From Emergencia timonensis (lineage in GTDB: Bacteria; Bacillota; Clostridia; Peptostreptococcales; Anaerovoracaceae): a DNA stretch of 64,000 nt. The stretch lies in contig NZ_FLKM01000007.1 in NCBI RefSeq assembly GCF_900086585.1, forward strand, positions 124,001 to 188,000, in the 5' to 3' direction. Positions 43,848 to 55,254 of this stretch are shown here, piece after piece (the first letter of the stretch is position 1; every line of letters starts with the position of its first letter). The position numbers were made by a program, and so were the translations under genes. The notes beneath the pieces were generated by a model. That model had not been told where the DNA came from. It ran no database searches and saw only the letters and a list, made by a program, of their open reading frames with translations.

Positions 43848-44771
43848 TTATTGTTCTCTTTCTTTCTCTTCTCTGACGATGCAGACTGCTTCTACTCGAT
43901 TCTTAACATTCATCTTTCGGAATGTATTATAGATATGAGCCTTAACAGTGCTTTCAGAAATGAATAGTTCCTCGGCAATCTGTGTATTCGTTTTGCCTTC
44001 GTATATTTCCTTTAGTATTTCAACCTCTCGTTTTGTCAAATCGTATTTCTGTTTTACTAAATCCAACGCCTCATTGATGTCCATTGCAACCGGCGCATCT
44101 ACCAGATAGGACTTGGAAAAATCCCGCTTATACAATAAAATGATATTCGCAGCATTGATTACCAGCCAGTAGAAGATTGTCAAGTCCATTATGTCTTCAT
44201 TGGACTCTTTTACGATGCCCGATTCACTGATAAAATAGGTCACGTAGTTCACTGTCATGAATAAGGTAATCACACTCTTATAAGCAATCAATTTATGTGA
44301 GTCGCCGTTCTTTAAGCCGCTGACAATACAGGCAATACTGCCGGCAATCAACAAGCATAATAGCGGTATGTCGATAATCAGCCTAGTCCACTTGATATCG
44401 ACAAAGAAGATGACAGAAACCATCCAGATGCAAAAATAAAATAGAATGTATTTCTTCGCTATACGGACAACCCAGTTACAGTCTTCGCTTTGGCAGATAT
44501 TTGTCTCTACGCGCAGCCAGAACAGCACCAAAACCGCAATCAGGCAATCACCGATACTGAGAATCATGTTGCCGCTGGAGTGATTGATGATCTTGTCGCT
44601 GTAATAGATAAAGAAATCATACAAGTTCATGATTACGAGCATTAAAATAAACGGCTTCATTACGCTGTATTCTTTCCCTTTATCGCCTTTACCAGCCAGC
44701 CACTGAATCGTCAGCGCAGACACGCCAATGAGGATTGTAAAAATATAGCAAAATACAATTACATGCTTCAT
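43848..44771 (-). CDS. Membrane-anchored LuxR-type regulator
   Basis: A 307-residue protein with about seven hydrophobic segments (1 to about 225) and a C-terminal LuxR helix-turn-helix (about 240-303; LTKREVEILKEIYEGKTNTQIAEELFISESTVKAHIYNTF). It would regulate transcription from the membrane, with the membrane part as sensor. It lies 152 bp downstream of the nhaC gene on the same strand; a link to ion or pH sensing is a guess. Confidence 0.85.
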   Translation of the reverse strand: MKHVIVFCYIFTILIGVSALTIQWLAGKGDKGKEYSVMKPFILMLVIMNLYDFFIYYSDKIINHSSGNMILSIGDCLIAVLVLFWLRVETNICQSEDCNWVVRIAKKYILFYFCIWMVSVIFFVDIKWTRLIIDIPLLCLLIAGSIACIVSGLKNGDSHKLIAYKSVITLFMTVNYVTYFISESGIVKESNEDIMDLTIFYWLVINAANIILLYKRDFSKSYLVDAPVAMDINEALDLVKQKYDLTKREVEILKEIYEGKTNTQIAEELFISESTVKAHIYNTFRKMNVKNRVEAVCIVREEKEREQ

Positions 44772-44826
44772 CCACCTATTAGTCCTTTCAATAATTTATT
44801 CCCTATTCATTTTACTACGAATCAAA

Positions 44827-44860
44827 TCGAAAGGCCAGGTAAATTTACCTGGCCTTTCGA
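44827..44860. terminator. Perfect 34-bp palindrome between nhaC and the LuxR gene
   Basis: Positions 44827-44843 and 44844-44860 are exact inverted copies (outer TCGAAAGGCCAGG) with no spacer. It probably acts as the nhaC terminator, although the T tract is short. A related hairpin occurs at 46843-46868. Confidence 0.7.
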
Positions 44861-44923
44861 CTTTTATTTTACTCAATATATTAAGGAGAACTTTCGTAAG
44901 CCCCTTATTATCTTTTTGCCGCT

Positions 44924-46441
44924 CTATGCTTCCAAAGCTTTGAGCGCCTCCTCTTTCTCTCTTTCTCTTTCTTCTAATATCTTCTGATATTCCTCTTCCG
45001 TCATCTCCGACATCGTAATGCCAGTGAAACCATAGAGGATGGAAATCAGTGGGTTTATCCAGTTAAGAACAGCGAAAGGAATGTAACCGCTTCCGACCTG
45101 CAGGAAAGACCTCATAGTCGCTCCACAAGTGTTCCATGGGAAGAAGTTGGATGTAATCGTTCCCGAGTCCTCGAGACATCTGGACAGGTTCTTCGGCTGC
45201 AGTCTTCTGTCTTCGAAAGCCTCCTTAAACATTCTGCCTGGCAGGATAATCGCCAGATACTGGTCACAGCAAAGGGCATTGACAATCAGACACATCAGTT
45301 CCGTCATCAGGACCAAACCGCCTCTCGTGCCTCTCGCCAGCTTCAGCATTGCCGCAGCAATGGTGGCCATGATACCGGTAGAGTCTACGATACCGCCGAA
45401 TACCATTGCACACAGAATCAGTGAGATGGTCCACATCATGCCCTGCATGCCTTCATTGGAGAGCAGGCCAGCCAGCTCATTGAGCACGCTGGAAGCACCT
45501 TCTGGAACGTCCGTCGTAACGCCGTAGTTCAAATAAGCGCCTGCACCTGTGACGCCTTCTGCCCCACTGTTAAAAATGCTGTCTGCACCGTTGCCTATAA
45601 TGCTTCTGCCCTGCATCGGGAAGAACGGCAGACCGAGAACAACGCCGCCGACCAAGGCCGGTAGTGCCGGAAGTTTCAGTGCTACAGCTGCGATAACGAA
45701 TAGCGGCGGAATCAGGCAGACCAGACTTACATTATAGCTGTCGCTGATAAATCCGAGAATTTCATCGATGGTACTCATGTCCGGACCTGCGGTACTGCCA
45801 GTGTGCATGAATCCCATGACCAAATAAACTACCATGGCGATGACCCATGCCGGACCGGTAGTGAACACCATGTGTTTGATGTGGTCAAATAAGGTGGCAC
45901 CTGCTACTGCTGGCGCCAGGTTGGTCGTGTCAGACAGTGGCGACATCTTGTCCCCGAAATAAGCTCCGGATACAACAGCACCAGCGGTCATGACCGGCGG
46001 GAAACCTAAAGCTGTTCCTACACCAATCAAGGCAACGCCCATGGATCCAGCAGTTGACCAGGATGATCCTGTTGCCAGAGATACGATGGAACATAGCAAA
46101 CAGGCAGTGGCCAGGAAAATGCTTGGAGAAATAACTTTGATACCGAAATACATCATAGACGGTACTACGCCCCCTGCCATCCAGGAACCCAACATCAAGC
46201 CTACTACTGCCAGAATCAGAATTGCCTGCATGGTTCTGTTGATAGCAGCCAGAATGCCTGCTTCCATGTAGTTCCATTTCCATCCATTGAGCATTGCGAT
46301 GATGGCAGCAAAAGCGCCTGCAAGAACTAGCGCAACGTGCGCTTCCCCGGCATCTGTATCAATCATAACGTTCCAGAAGATCAAGACGATCATCACGACC
46401 ATTACGAGGATACACTGCCACATAGGAATCTTTCTACCCAT
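44924..46441 (-). CDS. NhaC-family Na+/H+ antiporter-like transporter
   Basis: A 505-residue protein with about 11-12 membrane segments and NhaC hallmarks (GSSWSTAGSMGVALIGVG; GAYFGDKMSPLSDTTNLAPA). Members exchange sodium for protons, or malate/lactate in MleN; the substrate is not clear here. The C-terminus is a charged helix ending EREKEEALKALEA. A strong promoter with a hairpin at the transcript 5' end lies upstream. Confidence 0.9.
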   Translation of the reverse strand: MGRKIPMWQCILVMVVMIVLIFWNVMIDTDAGEAHVALVLAGAFAAIIAMLNGWKWNYMEAGILAAINRTMQAILILAVVGLMLGSWMAGGVVPSMMYFGIKVISPSIFLATACLLCSIVSLATGSSWSTAGSMGVALIGVGTALGFPPVMTAGAVVSGAYFGDKMSPLSDTTNLAPAVAGATLFDHIKHMVFTTGPAWVIAMVVYLVMGFMHTGSTAGPDMSTIDEILGFISDSYNVSLVCLIPPLFVIAAVALKLPALPALVGGVVLGLPFFPMQGRSIIGNGADSIFNSGAEGVTGAGAYLNYGVTTDVPEGASSVLNELAGLLSNEGMQGMMWTISLILCAMVFGGIVDSTGIMATIAAAMLKLARGTRGGLVLMTELMCLIVNALCCDQYLAIILPGRMFKEAFEDRRLQPKNLSRCLEDSGTITSNFFPWNTCGATMRSFLQVGSGYIPFAVLNWINPLISILYGFTGITMSEMTEEEYQKILEEREREKEEALKALEA

Positions 46442-46486
46442 AATAAGTCCTCCTACTTAAAATAAATAGTGATAAAAAAATAAAAT

Positions 46487-46552
46487 CCTGTAACGCGGAA
46501 ATCCAAATCCGAATTACAGGCTTATTATATATTTGACAGATAATTCTGGCAA
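46487..46552 (-). promoter_or_regulatory. nhaC promoter with a terminator-like hairpin at the 5' end of the transcript
   Basis: On the minus strand: TTGCCA (46552-46547), a 17-bp spacer, TATAAT (46529-46524). The hairpin CCTGTAA...TTACAGG (46520-46487) then begins at about the transcription start and is followed by ATTTTATTTTTTT. Either early termination is controlled here, or the hairpin protects the 5' end. Confidence 0.65.
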
Positions 46553-46842
46553 TAACACAAAAGTTTTAAATGTGCTTTTTTGCTAAGCAAATATCTACAA
46601 CTTTTTATTTAATGCCTCCTATTTACAATGGATTCAACTATTAGGACTCTTTTATTCACCTCGCTTTTTTGTAATATAGAAAGCCTCCATTCTGTTTTTC
46701 ACTAGAATTTTTTATAAATCATGTTAAGGTGTGCTTTTACGGTTCGCTCCAAATTAAGAATTCCTATGCATTCTGGTATTAGTCTATCTTCCTCTTAGAA
46801 ATATTCTAATCGTTCAACGCTATGTATCAACACTCCCACGCT

Positions 46843-46974
46843 AAAGGCCGGACAAATGTCCGGCCTTTAACTGGATTTATTTTATTTTATTCAATTTATA
46901 TCAAGGAGAACTTCGACTGCGGTTAAAGCTTTCAAAGCTTCCTCTCTATCTAACCTGTTTTCCCTCTTTATCAT
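46843..46974 (-). pseudogene. Remnant of a second nhaC gene: 3' end plus terminator
   Basis: A 27-codon frame (46974-46891) contains EEALKALTA, close to the nhaC ending EEALKALEA. Downstream AT-rich DNA with AAGGAGAACTT on the plus strand matches the region after nhaC, and a GGCC-based perfect hairpin (46843-46868, 12-bp stem) follows in the same place as the nhaC palindrome. The upstream part is gone; 46553-46842 and 46975-47096 are AT-rich with nothing else I recognise. It could also be a small peptide gene. Confidence 0.6.
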
Positions 46975-47096
46975 AAGGGATATTATAAAAATGATATTTT
47001 TATTATAACCTGCGTCCCCAAAACTGCAATTGAACTCAGGGCTAATTTTTGCCTGAATTGTCTAAACATTAATGCTTAGACTTTTGAAACTCCAAG

Positions 47097-47134
47097 AAAA
47101 GCAGCCTGCGCATTTTCTGCGTCAGGCTGCTTTT
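47097..47134 (-). terminator. Terminator of pncB
   Basis: AAAAGCAGCCTG (47097-47108) pairs with CAGGCTGCTTTT (47123-47134), with T residues following on the minus strand. Confidence 0.9.
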
Positions 47135-47149
47135 AACTTCTATATTGAA

Positions 47150-48583
47150 TTATCTGATCGTATGCTCTTCAATCAACTTGTTCTTTACGTCCCATAAGTT
47201 CTGTGATAAATCCACGTAATAAGTCTGTGGGTTTTCAAATCGCAGCGTCTCGTCCCAGAGAGTTTCCATCTGTTCTCTGCAGTATTCTTTGACTTCTTCG
47301 ATGTCAGGACACTCATAGACACAGGTTCCTTTGTCAAAAAGCTGTATCCGTAAGTTCTTCGCGTAGAAGTTGCACAGCCGCTTCTTCTTCCAAATGGCGT
47401 TGGGGTCGAAGATTTCGTAGCCATCCACCTCTGGAATTTCCTCCCCATCCAAAGTCATCACGTCTGCCAGGGCTTTGTGATTATCTCTGTCAAAGAGTCT
47501 GTAAAGGGTCTTGAACCCAGGATTGGTAATCTTCTCAACATTCTCGGAGATTTTGATCTTCGGTATGATGACACCGTCCTGTTCCAGAGCCGACAATTTG
47601 TACACGCCGCCGAAAACCGGTTCGGATTTAGCAGTAATCAGTCTCTCACCGACACCGAAGGAATCGATCTGCGCCCCCTCTAAAATAATATCTCGAATAA
47701 TATATTCGTCAAGAGAGTTGGATACTGTAATAGAACATTCTGTAAGACCCGCTTCATCCAGCATCTTTCTCGCCTTCTTCGTCAGATAGGCCACGTCGCC
47801 GCTGTCAATGCGGATTCCCATCTTCTTCGGCTTCAGTTCTTTAAAAACCTTGATTGCTGCCGGTACGCCAGAACGCAGTACATTATAAGTGTCCACCAGC
47901 AGTACGCAATTGTCAGGATAAATCTCTGCATATTTTTTAAAGGCCTCGTATTCGCTGGGAAACATCTGCACCCAGCTGTGGGCCATGGTTCCAAGGGCTG
48001 TGATGCCGTAATCACGATCTGCAATCGCACAGGCTGTTCCCGCACATCCTCCGATGTAGGCCGCTCTTGCGCCAAAGACCGCTGCCGCCGTCCCATGTGC
48101 CCTTCTGGTGCCGAACTCCATGACAGGTCTGCCCTTGGCAGCTCTGACGATACGGTTGGCTTTTGTGGCAATCAGGCTTTGATGGTTGATAATCAGCAGA
48201 AGCATGGTCTCGACAAACTGCGCCTGGATCACCGGCCCTCTTACGGTCAAAATCGGTTCGTGTGGAAAAATGGGTGTTCCCTCTGGTACTGCCCAAACAT
48301 CACAAGTGAACTTAAAGTTTCTCAGATAGTCGAGAAAGCTTTCACAGAAAATATCTTTTCCCCTGAGGAATTCTATATCTTCTGCTGTGAAGTGAAGACT
48401 CTTCAGATACTCTACTGCCTGCTCTACACCTGCCATAATGGCATAGCCTCCGCCATCGGGAACTTTTCTGAAGAACATGTCAAAATAGGCGATGTCTTCA
48501 ACATTACCTGACTGAAAGTATCCGTTAGCCATCGTGATCTCATAAAAATCCGTCAGCATAGTCAGGTTTTCATTGTTAATCAT
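47150..48583 (-). CDS. pncB: Nicotinate phosphoribosyltransferase
   Basis: A 477-residue enzyme that converts nicotinate and PRPP to nicotinate mononucleotide in NAD salvage. Typical segments: LTDFYEITMANGYF, FFRKVPDGGGYAIMAG, EFGTRRAHGTAAA (active-site region) and RIDSGDVAYLTKKARKML. Length matches the longer Firmicutes form. It has its own terminator and no operon partner. Confidence 0.96.
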   Translation of the reverse strand: MINNENLTMLTDFYEITMANGYFQSGNVEDIAYFDMFFRKVPDGGGYAIMAGVEQAVEYLKSLHFTAEDIEFLRGKDIFCESFLDYLRNFKFTCDVWAVPEGTPIFPHEPILTVRGPVIQAQFVETMLLLIINHQSLIATKANRIVRAAKGRPVMEFGTRRAHGTAAAVFGARAAYIGGCAGTACAIADRDYGITALGTMAHSWVQMFPSEYEAFKKYAEIYPDNCVLLVDTYNVLRSGVPAAIKVFKELKPKKMGIRIDSGDVAYLTKKARKMLDEAGLTECSITVSNSLDEYIIRDIILEGAQIDSFGVGERLITAKSEPVFGGVYKLSALEQDGVIIPKIKISENVEKITNPGFKTLYRLFDRDNHKALADVMTLDGEEIPEVDGYEIFDPNAIWKKKRLCNFYAKNLRIQLFDKGTCVYECPDIEEVKEYCREQMETLWDETLRFENPQTYYVDLSQNLWDVKNKLIEEHTIR

Positions 48584-48635
48584 TGGATTATCTCCTTTGT
48601 TGTGTTGTTAATGATGTACAATTAATCATTATACA

Positions 48636-51470
48636 CTATTTCAACATTTTCTTCAAGAACTGCCCTGTATAGGAGTCTTTGCACTTTGCAATGTCCTCTG
48701 GCGTTCCTGTAGCAACGATGGTGCCGCCCCTGTTGCCGCCTTCCGGTCCCAAGTCAATGACATGGTCAGCTCGTTTGATGACGTCCAGGTTGTGTTCAAT
48801 GACGACAACGGTATTCCCCGCATCAGCCAATTTGTCCAAAACCATCAGCAGTTTATCCACATCGGCAAAATGAAGTCCCGTAGTCGGCTCATCCAGTATA
48901 TACAGCGTTTTCCCCGTTCCTCTCTTTGAGAGCTCCGTAGCCAGCTTGATTCTCTGCGCCTCGCCGCCCGATAACTGTGTTGACGGCTGGCCAAGCTTGA
49001 TATAGTCGAGACCCACTTCGTTGAGGGTATCCAGCTGGCGTTTGATGGATGGCAGGTTCTCAAAGAACCCTAAGGCTTCGGCCACACTCATATCCAAGAC
49101 GTCAAAGATGTTCTTGCCCTTATATTTTACTTCCAGCGTCTCTCTGTTATACCGCTTTCCTTTGCAGACTTCGCAAGGCACATAGACATCCGGTAGGAAG
49201 TGCATTTCAATTTTGATGATGCCGTCTCCGCTGCAGGCCTCACATCTGCCGCCCTTCACGTTGAAGCTGAATCTTCCCTTTTCGAATCCTCTGATCTTGG
49301 ACTCCGGCAGGGATGCGAACAGATCTCTGATATGGGTGAACATTCCAGTATAGGTGGCTGGATTGGATCTCGGCGTTCTGCCGATCGGGGACTGGTCGAT
49401 ATCTATAATCTTGTCCACGTTTTCTAAGCCGATGATCTCATCGTATTTCCCAGCTTCCCCTTTGGTCTTGTTGATGACCTTTGCCGCGCCTTTGTAGAGA
49501 ATCTCGTTGATCAAACTGCTCTTCCCCGATCCGGATACGCCTGTAACACAGACGAATTTCCCTAGCGGGATATCGACATCAATGCCTTTCAGATTGTTCT
49601 CGGCAGCGCCTTTGATGGTGATGAAATTCCCATTACCCTCCCGTCTGTGTTTTGGCACCTCTATTTTCTTCGTGCCGGAGAGATATTGACCCGTCAAGGA
49701 TTGCGGGCAGGCTTTGATTTCCTCTACATTGCCTTGAGCTACCAGTTCGCCGCCGTAGATACCGGCGCCGGGCCCGATATCGATGATATGATCTGCGGCA
49801 TACATGGTGTCCTCGTCGTGCTCGACTACCAACAGCGTATTGCCCAGATCGGTCAGATGGCGCAGGGTCTCCAAAAGCTTCTCGTTATCCTTCTGATGCA
49901 AGCCGATGCTTGGTTCGTCCAGGATATAGAGCACGCCCATCAGGCTGGAACCGATCTGCGTCGCCAGTCTGATTCTTTGAGATTCTCCGCCCGACAAGGT
50001 ACCAGATGCACGTGACAAAGTCAGATACTCCAGACCTACGTTGATCAAAAACTGCAGTCTGGCTTTGATTTCTTTGATGATCTGATGACCGATCATTTCT
50101 TCTTTTTCGCTTAGCTGCACCTGGTCGATGAAGTTATAGGCGTCTCTGATGGACATATCAGAAACTTCCGCGATGTTCTTTCCGTCTATGGTCACAGCCA
50201 GTACCTCCGGCTTCAAACGCTTGCCGCCGCAGTCCGGGCAGTCTCTGACTACCATGTACTTCTGCATCTTCTCTTTCATAAAGTCAGAACTGGTCTCCCG
50301 GTATCTCCGCTCTACATTGTTGATCATTCCTTCAAAAGGATGGTCTCTGTGAGATACCGCGCCGGTGCTTCTGCTGGTGTACGTGTATTTCAGATGGCGG
50401 TTTCCCGTGCCATAAAGCAGCTCCTGCTGAAATTTCTTCGGCAACTCTTCGTAGGGAACGCTCAGGTCAACACCGTGCTCCTTTGCCAGTGCATCGATCA
50501 TCTGTCTGTAAAAGCCCGAAAACTCCATAGAAGCAAAAATCGTCCCTAAAGCGCCGTCGATGACGCTCTTATCTGTCTTGATAATCAGTTCCGGATCGAT
50601 TTTTTGCGTAAAGCCAAGGCCATTACAGGTTGGACAGGCGCCAAAAGGACTGTTAAAAGAAAACATTCTCGGTTCCAGTTCTTCGATGCTGACGCCGTGT
50701 TCCGGACAGGCCAACTTCGTAGAGAAGGTCTTCTCCATATTAAAGTCGTTGTCGATAAACTGGACCACGACCAGTCCGTCCCCTTGGTGCATTGCCAGTT
50801 CAGCCGCCTCAGAAATACGGCTCTCCTGCCCCGGCTTAATGATAATTCTATCTATTACGATTTCGATGGTATGCTTGAACTTCTTGTCCAGCTTGATTTC
50901 CTCTTCATTAATGAGACGAATTTCGCCGTCGATTCGCACTCTGGTAAACCCTTCTTTGCGGATTCTCTCCAGAATCTTCTCGTGTTCCCCTTTTCTCTGC
51001 CTGACCACCGGCGCTAAAATCATGATCTTTGTGCCTTCTGGGAATTCCATGATGGAGTCCACCATCTGATCGACAGTCTGGCTGGTAATCGGTTTCCCGC
51101 AGATCGGGCAGTGGGGATGTCCGATCCTCGCATAGAGCAGCCTCAGATAATCGTGGATTTCCGTCACCGTGCCGACGGTAGATCGAGGGTTTTTGCTGGT
51201 GGTCTTCTGGTCGATGGAGATAGCTGGCGAAAGACCTTCGATCAGCTCCACATCCGGCTTGTCCATCTGGCCCAGGAACTGCCTCGCATAAGAGGACAGA
51301 CTCTCCACATATCGTCTCTGCCCTTCGGCATAAATCGTATCAAAAGCCAGCGAAGATTTTCCCGATCCTGACAGGCCGGTCAAAACGACCAGCTGATCTC
51401 TCGGTATCTTCACATCGACGTGTTTTAAATTGTTTTCGTTGGCGCCCTTTACGTAAATCTCGTTTGCCAT
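48636..51470 (-). CDS. uvrA: UvrA, excinuclease ABC subunit A
   Basis: A 944-residue damage-recognition ATPase. Two ABC modules: Walker [15 protein letters not shown] and [14 protein letters not shown], signatures [12 protein letters not shown] and [12 protein letters not shown]. Zinc-binding [15 protein letters not shown] and CEACSGDG...CEVCKGKRY are intact. It lies 112 bp downstream of uvrB. Full length. Confidence 0.98.
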   Translation of the reverse strand: MANEIYVKGANENNLKHVDVKIPRDQLVVLTGLSGSGKSSLAFDTIYAEGQRRYVESLSSYARQFLGQMDKPDVELIEGLSPAISIDQKTTSKNPRSTVGTVTEIHDYLRLLYARIGHPHCPICGKPITSQTVDQMVDSIMEFPEGTKIMILAPVVRQRKGEHEKILERIRKEGFTRVRIDGEIRLINEEEIKLDKKFKHTIEIVIDRIIIKPGQESRISEAAELAMHQGDGLVVVQFIDNDFNMEKTFSTKLACPEHGVSIEELEPRMFSFNSPFGACPTCNGLGFTQKIDPELIIKTDKSVIDGALGTIFASMEFSGFYRQMIDALAKEHGVDLSVPYEELPKKFQQELLYGTGNRHLKYTYTSRSTGAVSHRDHPFEGMINNVERRYRETSSDFMKEKMQKYMVVRDCPDCGGKRLKPEVLAVTIDGKNIAEVSDMSIRDAYNFIDQVQLSEKEEMIGHQIIKEIKARLQFLINVGLEYLTLSRASGTLSGGESQRIRLATQIGSSLMGVLYILDEPSIGLHQKDNEKLLETLRHLTDLGNTLLVVEHDEDTMYAADHIIDIGPGAGIYGGELVAQGNVEEIKACPQSLTGQYLSGTKKIEVPKHRREGNGNFITIKGAAENNLKGIDVDIPLGKFVCVTGVSGSGKSSLINEILYKGAAKVINKTKGEAGKYDEIIGLENVDKIIDIDQSPIGRTPRSNPATYTGMFTHIRDLFASLPESKIRGFEKGRFSFNVKGGRCEACSGDGIIKIEMHFLPDVYVPCEVCKGKRYNRETLEVKYKGKNIFDVLDMSVAEALGFFENLPSIKRQLDTLNEVGLDYIKLGQPSTQLSGGEAQRIKLATELSKRGTGKTLYILDEPTTGLHFADVDKLLMVLDKLADAGNTVVVIEHNLDVIKRADHVIDLGPEGGNRGGTIVATGTPEDIAKCKDSYTGQFLKKMLK

Positions 51471-51582
51471 TCAAGTCCTCCTTAATGGAGTTGCCCCAAT
51501 TCTTGAAAAGAATTGCTGGGAACTCCTTATGCTTTTGTTCCCCGCAAGCATTAGCGCGCGGATTGGAACATGTCGTATATGG

Positions 51583-53565
51583 TCATAATCTTACTTTGTA
51601 TTCCATAAGCTGATCTCGCAACTGGGCAGCACGTTCAAATTGCAGTGCTGCTGCAGCCTGCTTCATCTCTGCTTCTAATTCTTTTATAAAATCTTTCAGT
51701 TCTTTGGTTGTCATCTCCAGAGGTTTCTTGCCTTTGAATCTGCCTTCTTCTTCCGTCGGTTTCGTCGCCTCTATAACGGCTCTCACCGATTTTTTAATCG
51801 TTTGCGGCGTAATGCCGTGTTCCTCGTTATATCGGTTCTGTATGGCGCGTCTTCTCTCCGTCTCATCGATGGCCGCTTTCATCGCCTTGCTGATATGGTC
51901 ACCATACATGATGACCTTGCCGTCTACATTACGGGCAGCACGACCGATGGTCTGAATCAGGGATGTCTCGGTTCTGAGGAAGCCCTCTTTGTCGGCATCT
52001 AAAATCGCCACCAGAGAAACCTCTGGTATATCGAGGCCCTCTCTCAGCAGATTGATGCCCACCAATACATCGAATTCCCCCAGACGCAGATCTCTGATAA
52101 TCTCCAATCGCTCAAGTGTATCGACTTCTGAATGCAGATACCTGACTCTGACTCCCGCATTAGTCAGATAAGTAGTCAGGCTCTCCGCCATCTTTTTCGT
52201 CAAAGTGGTGACAAAGGCGCGCTCGCCTCTCTCCGCCGTCTGCTTGAGTTCACCGATCAAATCGTCGATCTGCCCCTCTGTCTTGCGCACTTCGATCGGA
52301 GGGTCCAGGAGGCCGGTCGGTCTGATGATCTGCTCGGCAGTAATGCCGTCAGCCATTTCCTTTTCGTATGCTGCCGGTGTCGCACTGACATAGATCGCCT
52401 GGCTCACCAGCTTCTCAAATTCTTCAAATTTGAGAGGTCTGTTATCCAGTGCCGACGGAAGGCGGAATCCGAACTCTACCAGAGAGGATTTGCGCGAACG
52501 GTCGCCCGCATACATGGCTCTCAGTTGTGGCAGCATGACGTGGGATTCGTCGATCAGCAGCAAAAAATCATCCGGCAGATAGTCTATCAAGGTAAACGGA
52601 CGCGCACCAGCCTCAAACCCATTCATATGTCTCGAATAATTCTCAATACCTTTGCAGGTTCCGATTTCCCGCAGCATCTCCATGTCGTACCTGGTCCGCT
52701 GCTCGATTCTCTGTGCCTCCAGTAATTTTCCTCTGTCCTTAAACCACTGCACCCTTTCTGTCAGTTCTGCCTCGATGGTCCCCAGCGCACGTTCCATGTT
52801 CTCCTTGGAGGTTACGTAGTGGGAGGCCGGGTAAATCGCAACGTGATTACGCAGACCCAGAATTTCTCCCGTCAGGGGATTCATCTCCTTGATGCTCTCC
52901 ACTTCATCGCCGAAAAGTTCGATGCGCACCGCCTTATCGGACCCAGCAGGAAAGACGTCTATAATATCTCCTCTTACTCGAAAGGTGCCTCTCTCAAAGG
53001 CCAGGTCATTACGGGTGTACTGGATGTCCACCAGCTTGCGCAGGAACTCATTGCGGGGCCATACCATGCCCGGTCTCACCGAAATCAGCTGATTCTCATA
53101 ATCGAAAGGGCTTCCCAGTCCGTAGATGCAGGACACCGAAGCCACGATGATGACATCGCTGCGTTCAACCAAAGCACCCGTTGCAGAGTGCCTCAGCTTC
53201 TCTATCTCGTCATTGATCTGTGAGTCCTTCTCTATATAAGTATCCGTGGAAGGCACATAGGCTTCCGGCTGATAATAATCGTAATAGGAGACGAAATACT
53301 CTACTGCATTGTTTGGGAAAAACTCTTTGAATTCTCCATGGAGCTGAGCCGCCAAAGTCTTATTATGGGAAATGACCAGGGTCGGCTTCTGTACCTTCTG
53401 TATGATGTTGGCCATGGTAAAGGTCTTGCCGGATCCGGTAACGCCCATCAAAGTCTGATGCTTCTTACCTGCCAGCACACCGTCTACAAGCTTGTCTATG
53501 GCCTGTGGCTGGTCGCCCATGGGTTTGTAATCTGAGGCTAGCTCAAACCTTCTATCTTCTCTCAT
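51583..53565 (-). CDS. uvrB: UvrB, excinuclease ABC subunit B
   Basis: A 660-residue helicase-like subunit: Walker [15 protein letters not shown], the beta-hairpin [21 protein letters not shown] at about 100-120, DESH box LLIDESHV, motif [11 protein letters not shown], and a C-terminal UVR domain. ATG 53565 follows GGAGGTGA; an upstream in-frame ATG at 53607 has no such site. It forms a repair unit with uvrA. Confidence 0.97.
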   Translation of the reverse strand: MREDRRFELASDYKPMGDQPQAIDKLVDGVLAGKKHQTLMGVTGSGKTFTMANIIQKVQKPTLVISHNKTLAAQLHGEFKEFFPNNAVEYFVSYYDYYQPEAYVPSTDTYIEKDSQINDEIEKLRHSATGALVERSDVIIVASVSCIYGLGSPFDYENQLISVRPGMVWPRNEFLRKLVDIQYTRNDLAFERGTFRVRGDIIDVFPAGSDKAVRIELFGDEVESIKEMNPLTGEILGLRNHVAIYPASHYVTSKENMERALGTIEAELTERVQWFKDRGKLLEAQRIEQRTRYDMEMLREIGTCKGIENYSRHMNGFEAGARPFTLIDYLPDDFLLLIDESHVMLPQLRAMYAGDRSRKSSLVEFGFRLPSALDNRPLKFEEFEKLVSQAIYVSATPAAYEKEMADGITAEQIIRPTGLLDPPIEVRKTEGQIDDLIGELKQTAERGERAFVTTLTKKMAESLTTYLTNAGVRVRYLHSEVDTLERLEIIRDLRLGEFDVLVGINLLREGLDIPEVSLVAILDADKEGFLRTETSLIQTIGRAARNVDGKVIMYGDHISKAMKAAIDETERRRAIQNRYNEEHGITPQTIKKSVRAVIEATKPTEEEGRFKGKKPLEMTTKELKDFIKELEAEMKQAAAALQFERAAQLRDQLMEYKVRL

Positions 53566-53793
53566 CGATGTTTCACCTCCATTGATATTCAAATGATGCA
53601 ATCTCATCCTATCTTCTATTATGCTATTCGGCTTTCATTCTAGCACAAAAAAATTAAAAAGTACAGAGAAAAAAGGAACATTTGTTCTGCACTTTTCAAA
53701 TTCAAAAATTGCCAGCTAAATCAAACTGTCATTTCTATTAATATACCCTGAGGTTTATCTATTCAATCAAACTTCCATATCATTCCTTTGTCT

Positions 53794-55254
53794 TCATTGC
53801 CATAGTTTTGAACCGTCGTAAACCTGCATCGCAGCATCGAAGCAGCCCAGGCGCTTACATGCCTCGATAATCAGCTGATGCGTCATTTGAAACATCTCTG
53901 CCGCCTGTTTTGCAAACTGCCTGGCATCCCCCTCCGCCAATGCATTGACCGCTTCTTTACATTGACGATGAATTTTGCGATTATAGAAGTTTTTTCCGTT
54001 ATTAATCAAGCCGGGAATGCTTCTTCCGATATGGTAATTTTTCAGCAGCACTTTGTAGATCGTCCGCAGCGCATCATAGGCAATGTGATTGGTGATAAAT
54101 TCCAGGACAGCCACCGGTGAAAGCTGATACAGATACGCCTGATTCCACAAGTCGTTCAGATCCTCGGCAAACTGCACCGCCTCTGCAGCAGATATATGAC
54201 TTCCAGCATGGACTGCCACACTTTCTATGGTCAATGAAATCAACTCCAGACTGTCAAGATAGCGGCGAAGATGGCTGGCAATCAGACTCGGTTCGATTTC
54301 TATTTTTTTCAGGGCTTCCAAGTCCATCGTCACGAAGACGCCGTTGCCGCGCACAGTCTCTACCACACCCCACCCCTGCAGAATCTTAATTGCCTTTGAA
54401 ACGGTATCTGCGCTGACTTCATAAATTGTCTGCAGTTCCTTGTAAGAAGGCAACTGGCTCCCAGGGCGGTAACGTCCGATTGCAATCAGCCCCAGCAGGT
54501 CCAGGTAGACGCTGGAATAGCGTTCTTTTGTCTGAAACAGTTGGCTTTCTAAGGCTTTGCTCCCCTTGCGCAAGGGAGAGTCAGAAAAGATGCTGTGGTC
54601 CGGTTCCTCTGCATTCTGATAGATGAAGCTCAGGTTATCAAAGGGGATTTTCTCCGGGTTCTCTCCTGTCTTCACTGCCCGGATCAGCTGATTCAATCCT
54701 GCAGCATAATCAGACCTCATCTCATAGGTGCCCTGCCAAGGATCGATGTCCTTAAAACCCAGACTGTCCACAGTACGCAGAATCAGATCATTGCCATTCC
54801 TGGCAACGAAAAAGCGCCAGAATTGATTGGAAAGCCGCCAGAACATCACAGGCTCTCCTGGATTCATCTGTGTGAGAATTTTTTCCGGTGTTTCCCATTC
54901 CGCCCCTCTGCACAGGTGGACTCCTCTGATTGTAATGGGATAACAGAGCAGGACGCCGGATTTTAAGATATCAGAAGCTGCCACTGTATCCACTTTTTGC
55001 AAAGTCTGTATCGCGCTGTGGTGCGCTGTGGTGTAATCAAAAGCTACCGTCGCCCGCTTTCTCTGCACAGACTCGATGAGCCCCTCCCGTTCCAACAGCT
55101 CCAATGCGCGGCGAATCGTCTTTTCTGAGGCGTCAAATTCTCCGCACAGACTTGCGCGGGAAGGCAGTTGATATCCGAGAGGGAAGATACCGCTCACGAT
55201 CTTGTTTTTCAGAATCTGATAGATTTTGTCATACATAGCCACATCGCTTCTCAT
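53794..55254 (-). CDS. Regulator with two GntR-type winged helices
   Basis: A 486-residue protein with two GntR DNA-binding domains: one at the N-terminus (KNKIVSGIFPLGYQLPSRASLCGEF) and a second at about residues 245-310 (LLGLIAIGRYRPGSQLPSYKELQTIYEVSADTVSKAIKIL). Each is followed by a different helical or alpha/beta region. ATG 55254 follows AAGGAG. It is the last gene of the c-di-GMP signalling cluster, 132 bp after the binding protein. Whether it controls that operon is unknown. Confidence 0.85.
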   Translation of the reverse strand: MRSDVAMYDKIYQILKNKIVSGIFPLGYQLPSRASLCGEFDASEKTIRRALELLEREGLIESVQRKRATVAFDYTTAHHSAIQTLQKVDTVAASDILKSGVLLCYPITIRGVHLCRGAEWETPEKILTQMNPGEPVMFWRLSNQFWRFFVARNGNDLILRTVDSLGFKDIDPWQGTYEMRSDYAAGLNQLIRAVKTGENPEKIPFDNLSFIYQNAEEPDHSIFSDSPLRKGSKALESQLFQTKERYSSVYLDLLGLIAIGRYRPGSQLPSYKELQTIYEVSADTVSKAIKILQGWGVVETVRGNGVFVTMDLEALKKIEIEPSLIASHLRRYLDSLELISLTIESVAVHAGSHISAAEAVQFAEDLNDLWNQAYLYQLSPVAVLEFITNHIAYDALRTIYKVLLKNYHIGRSIPGLINNGKNFYNRKIHRQCKEAVNALAEGDARQFAKQAAEMFQMTHQLIIEACKRLGCFDAAMQVYDGSKLWQ

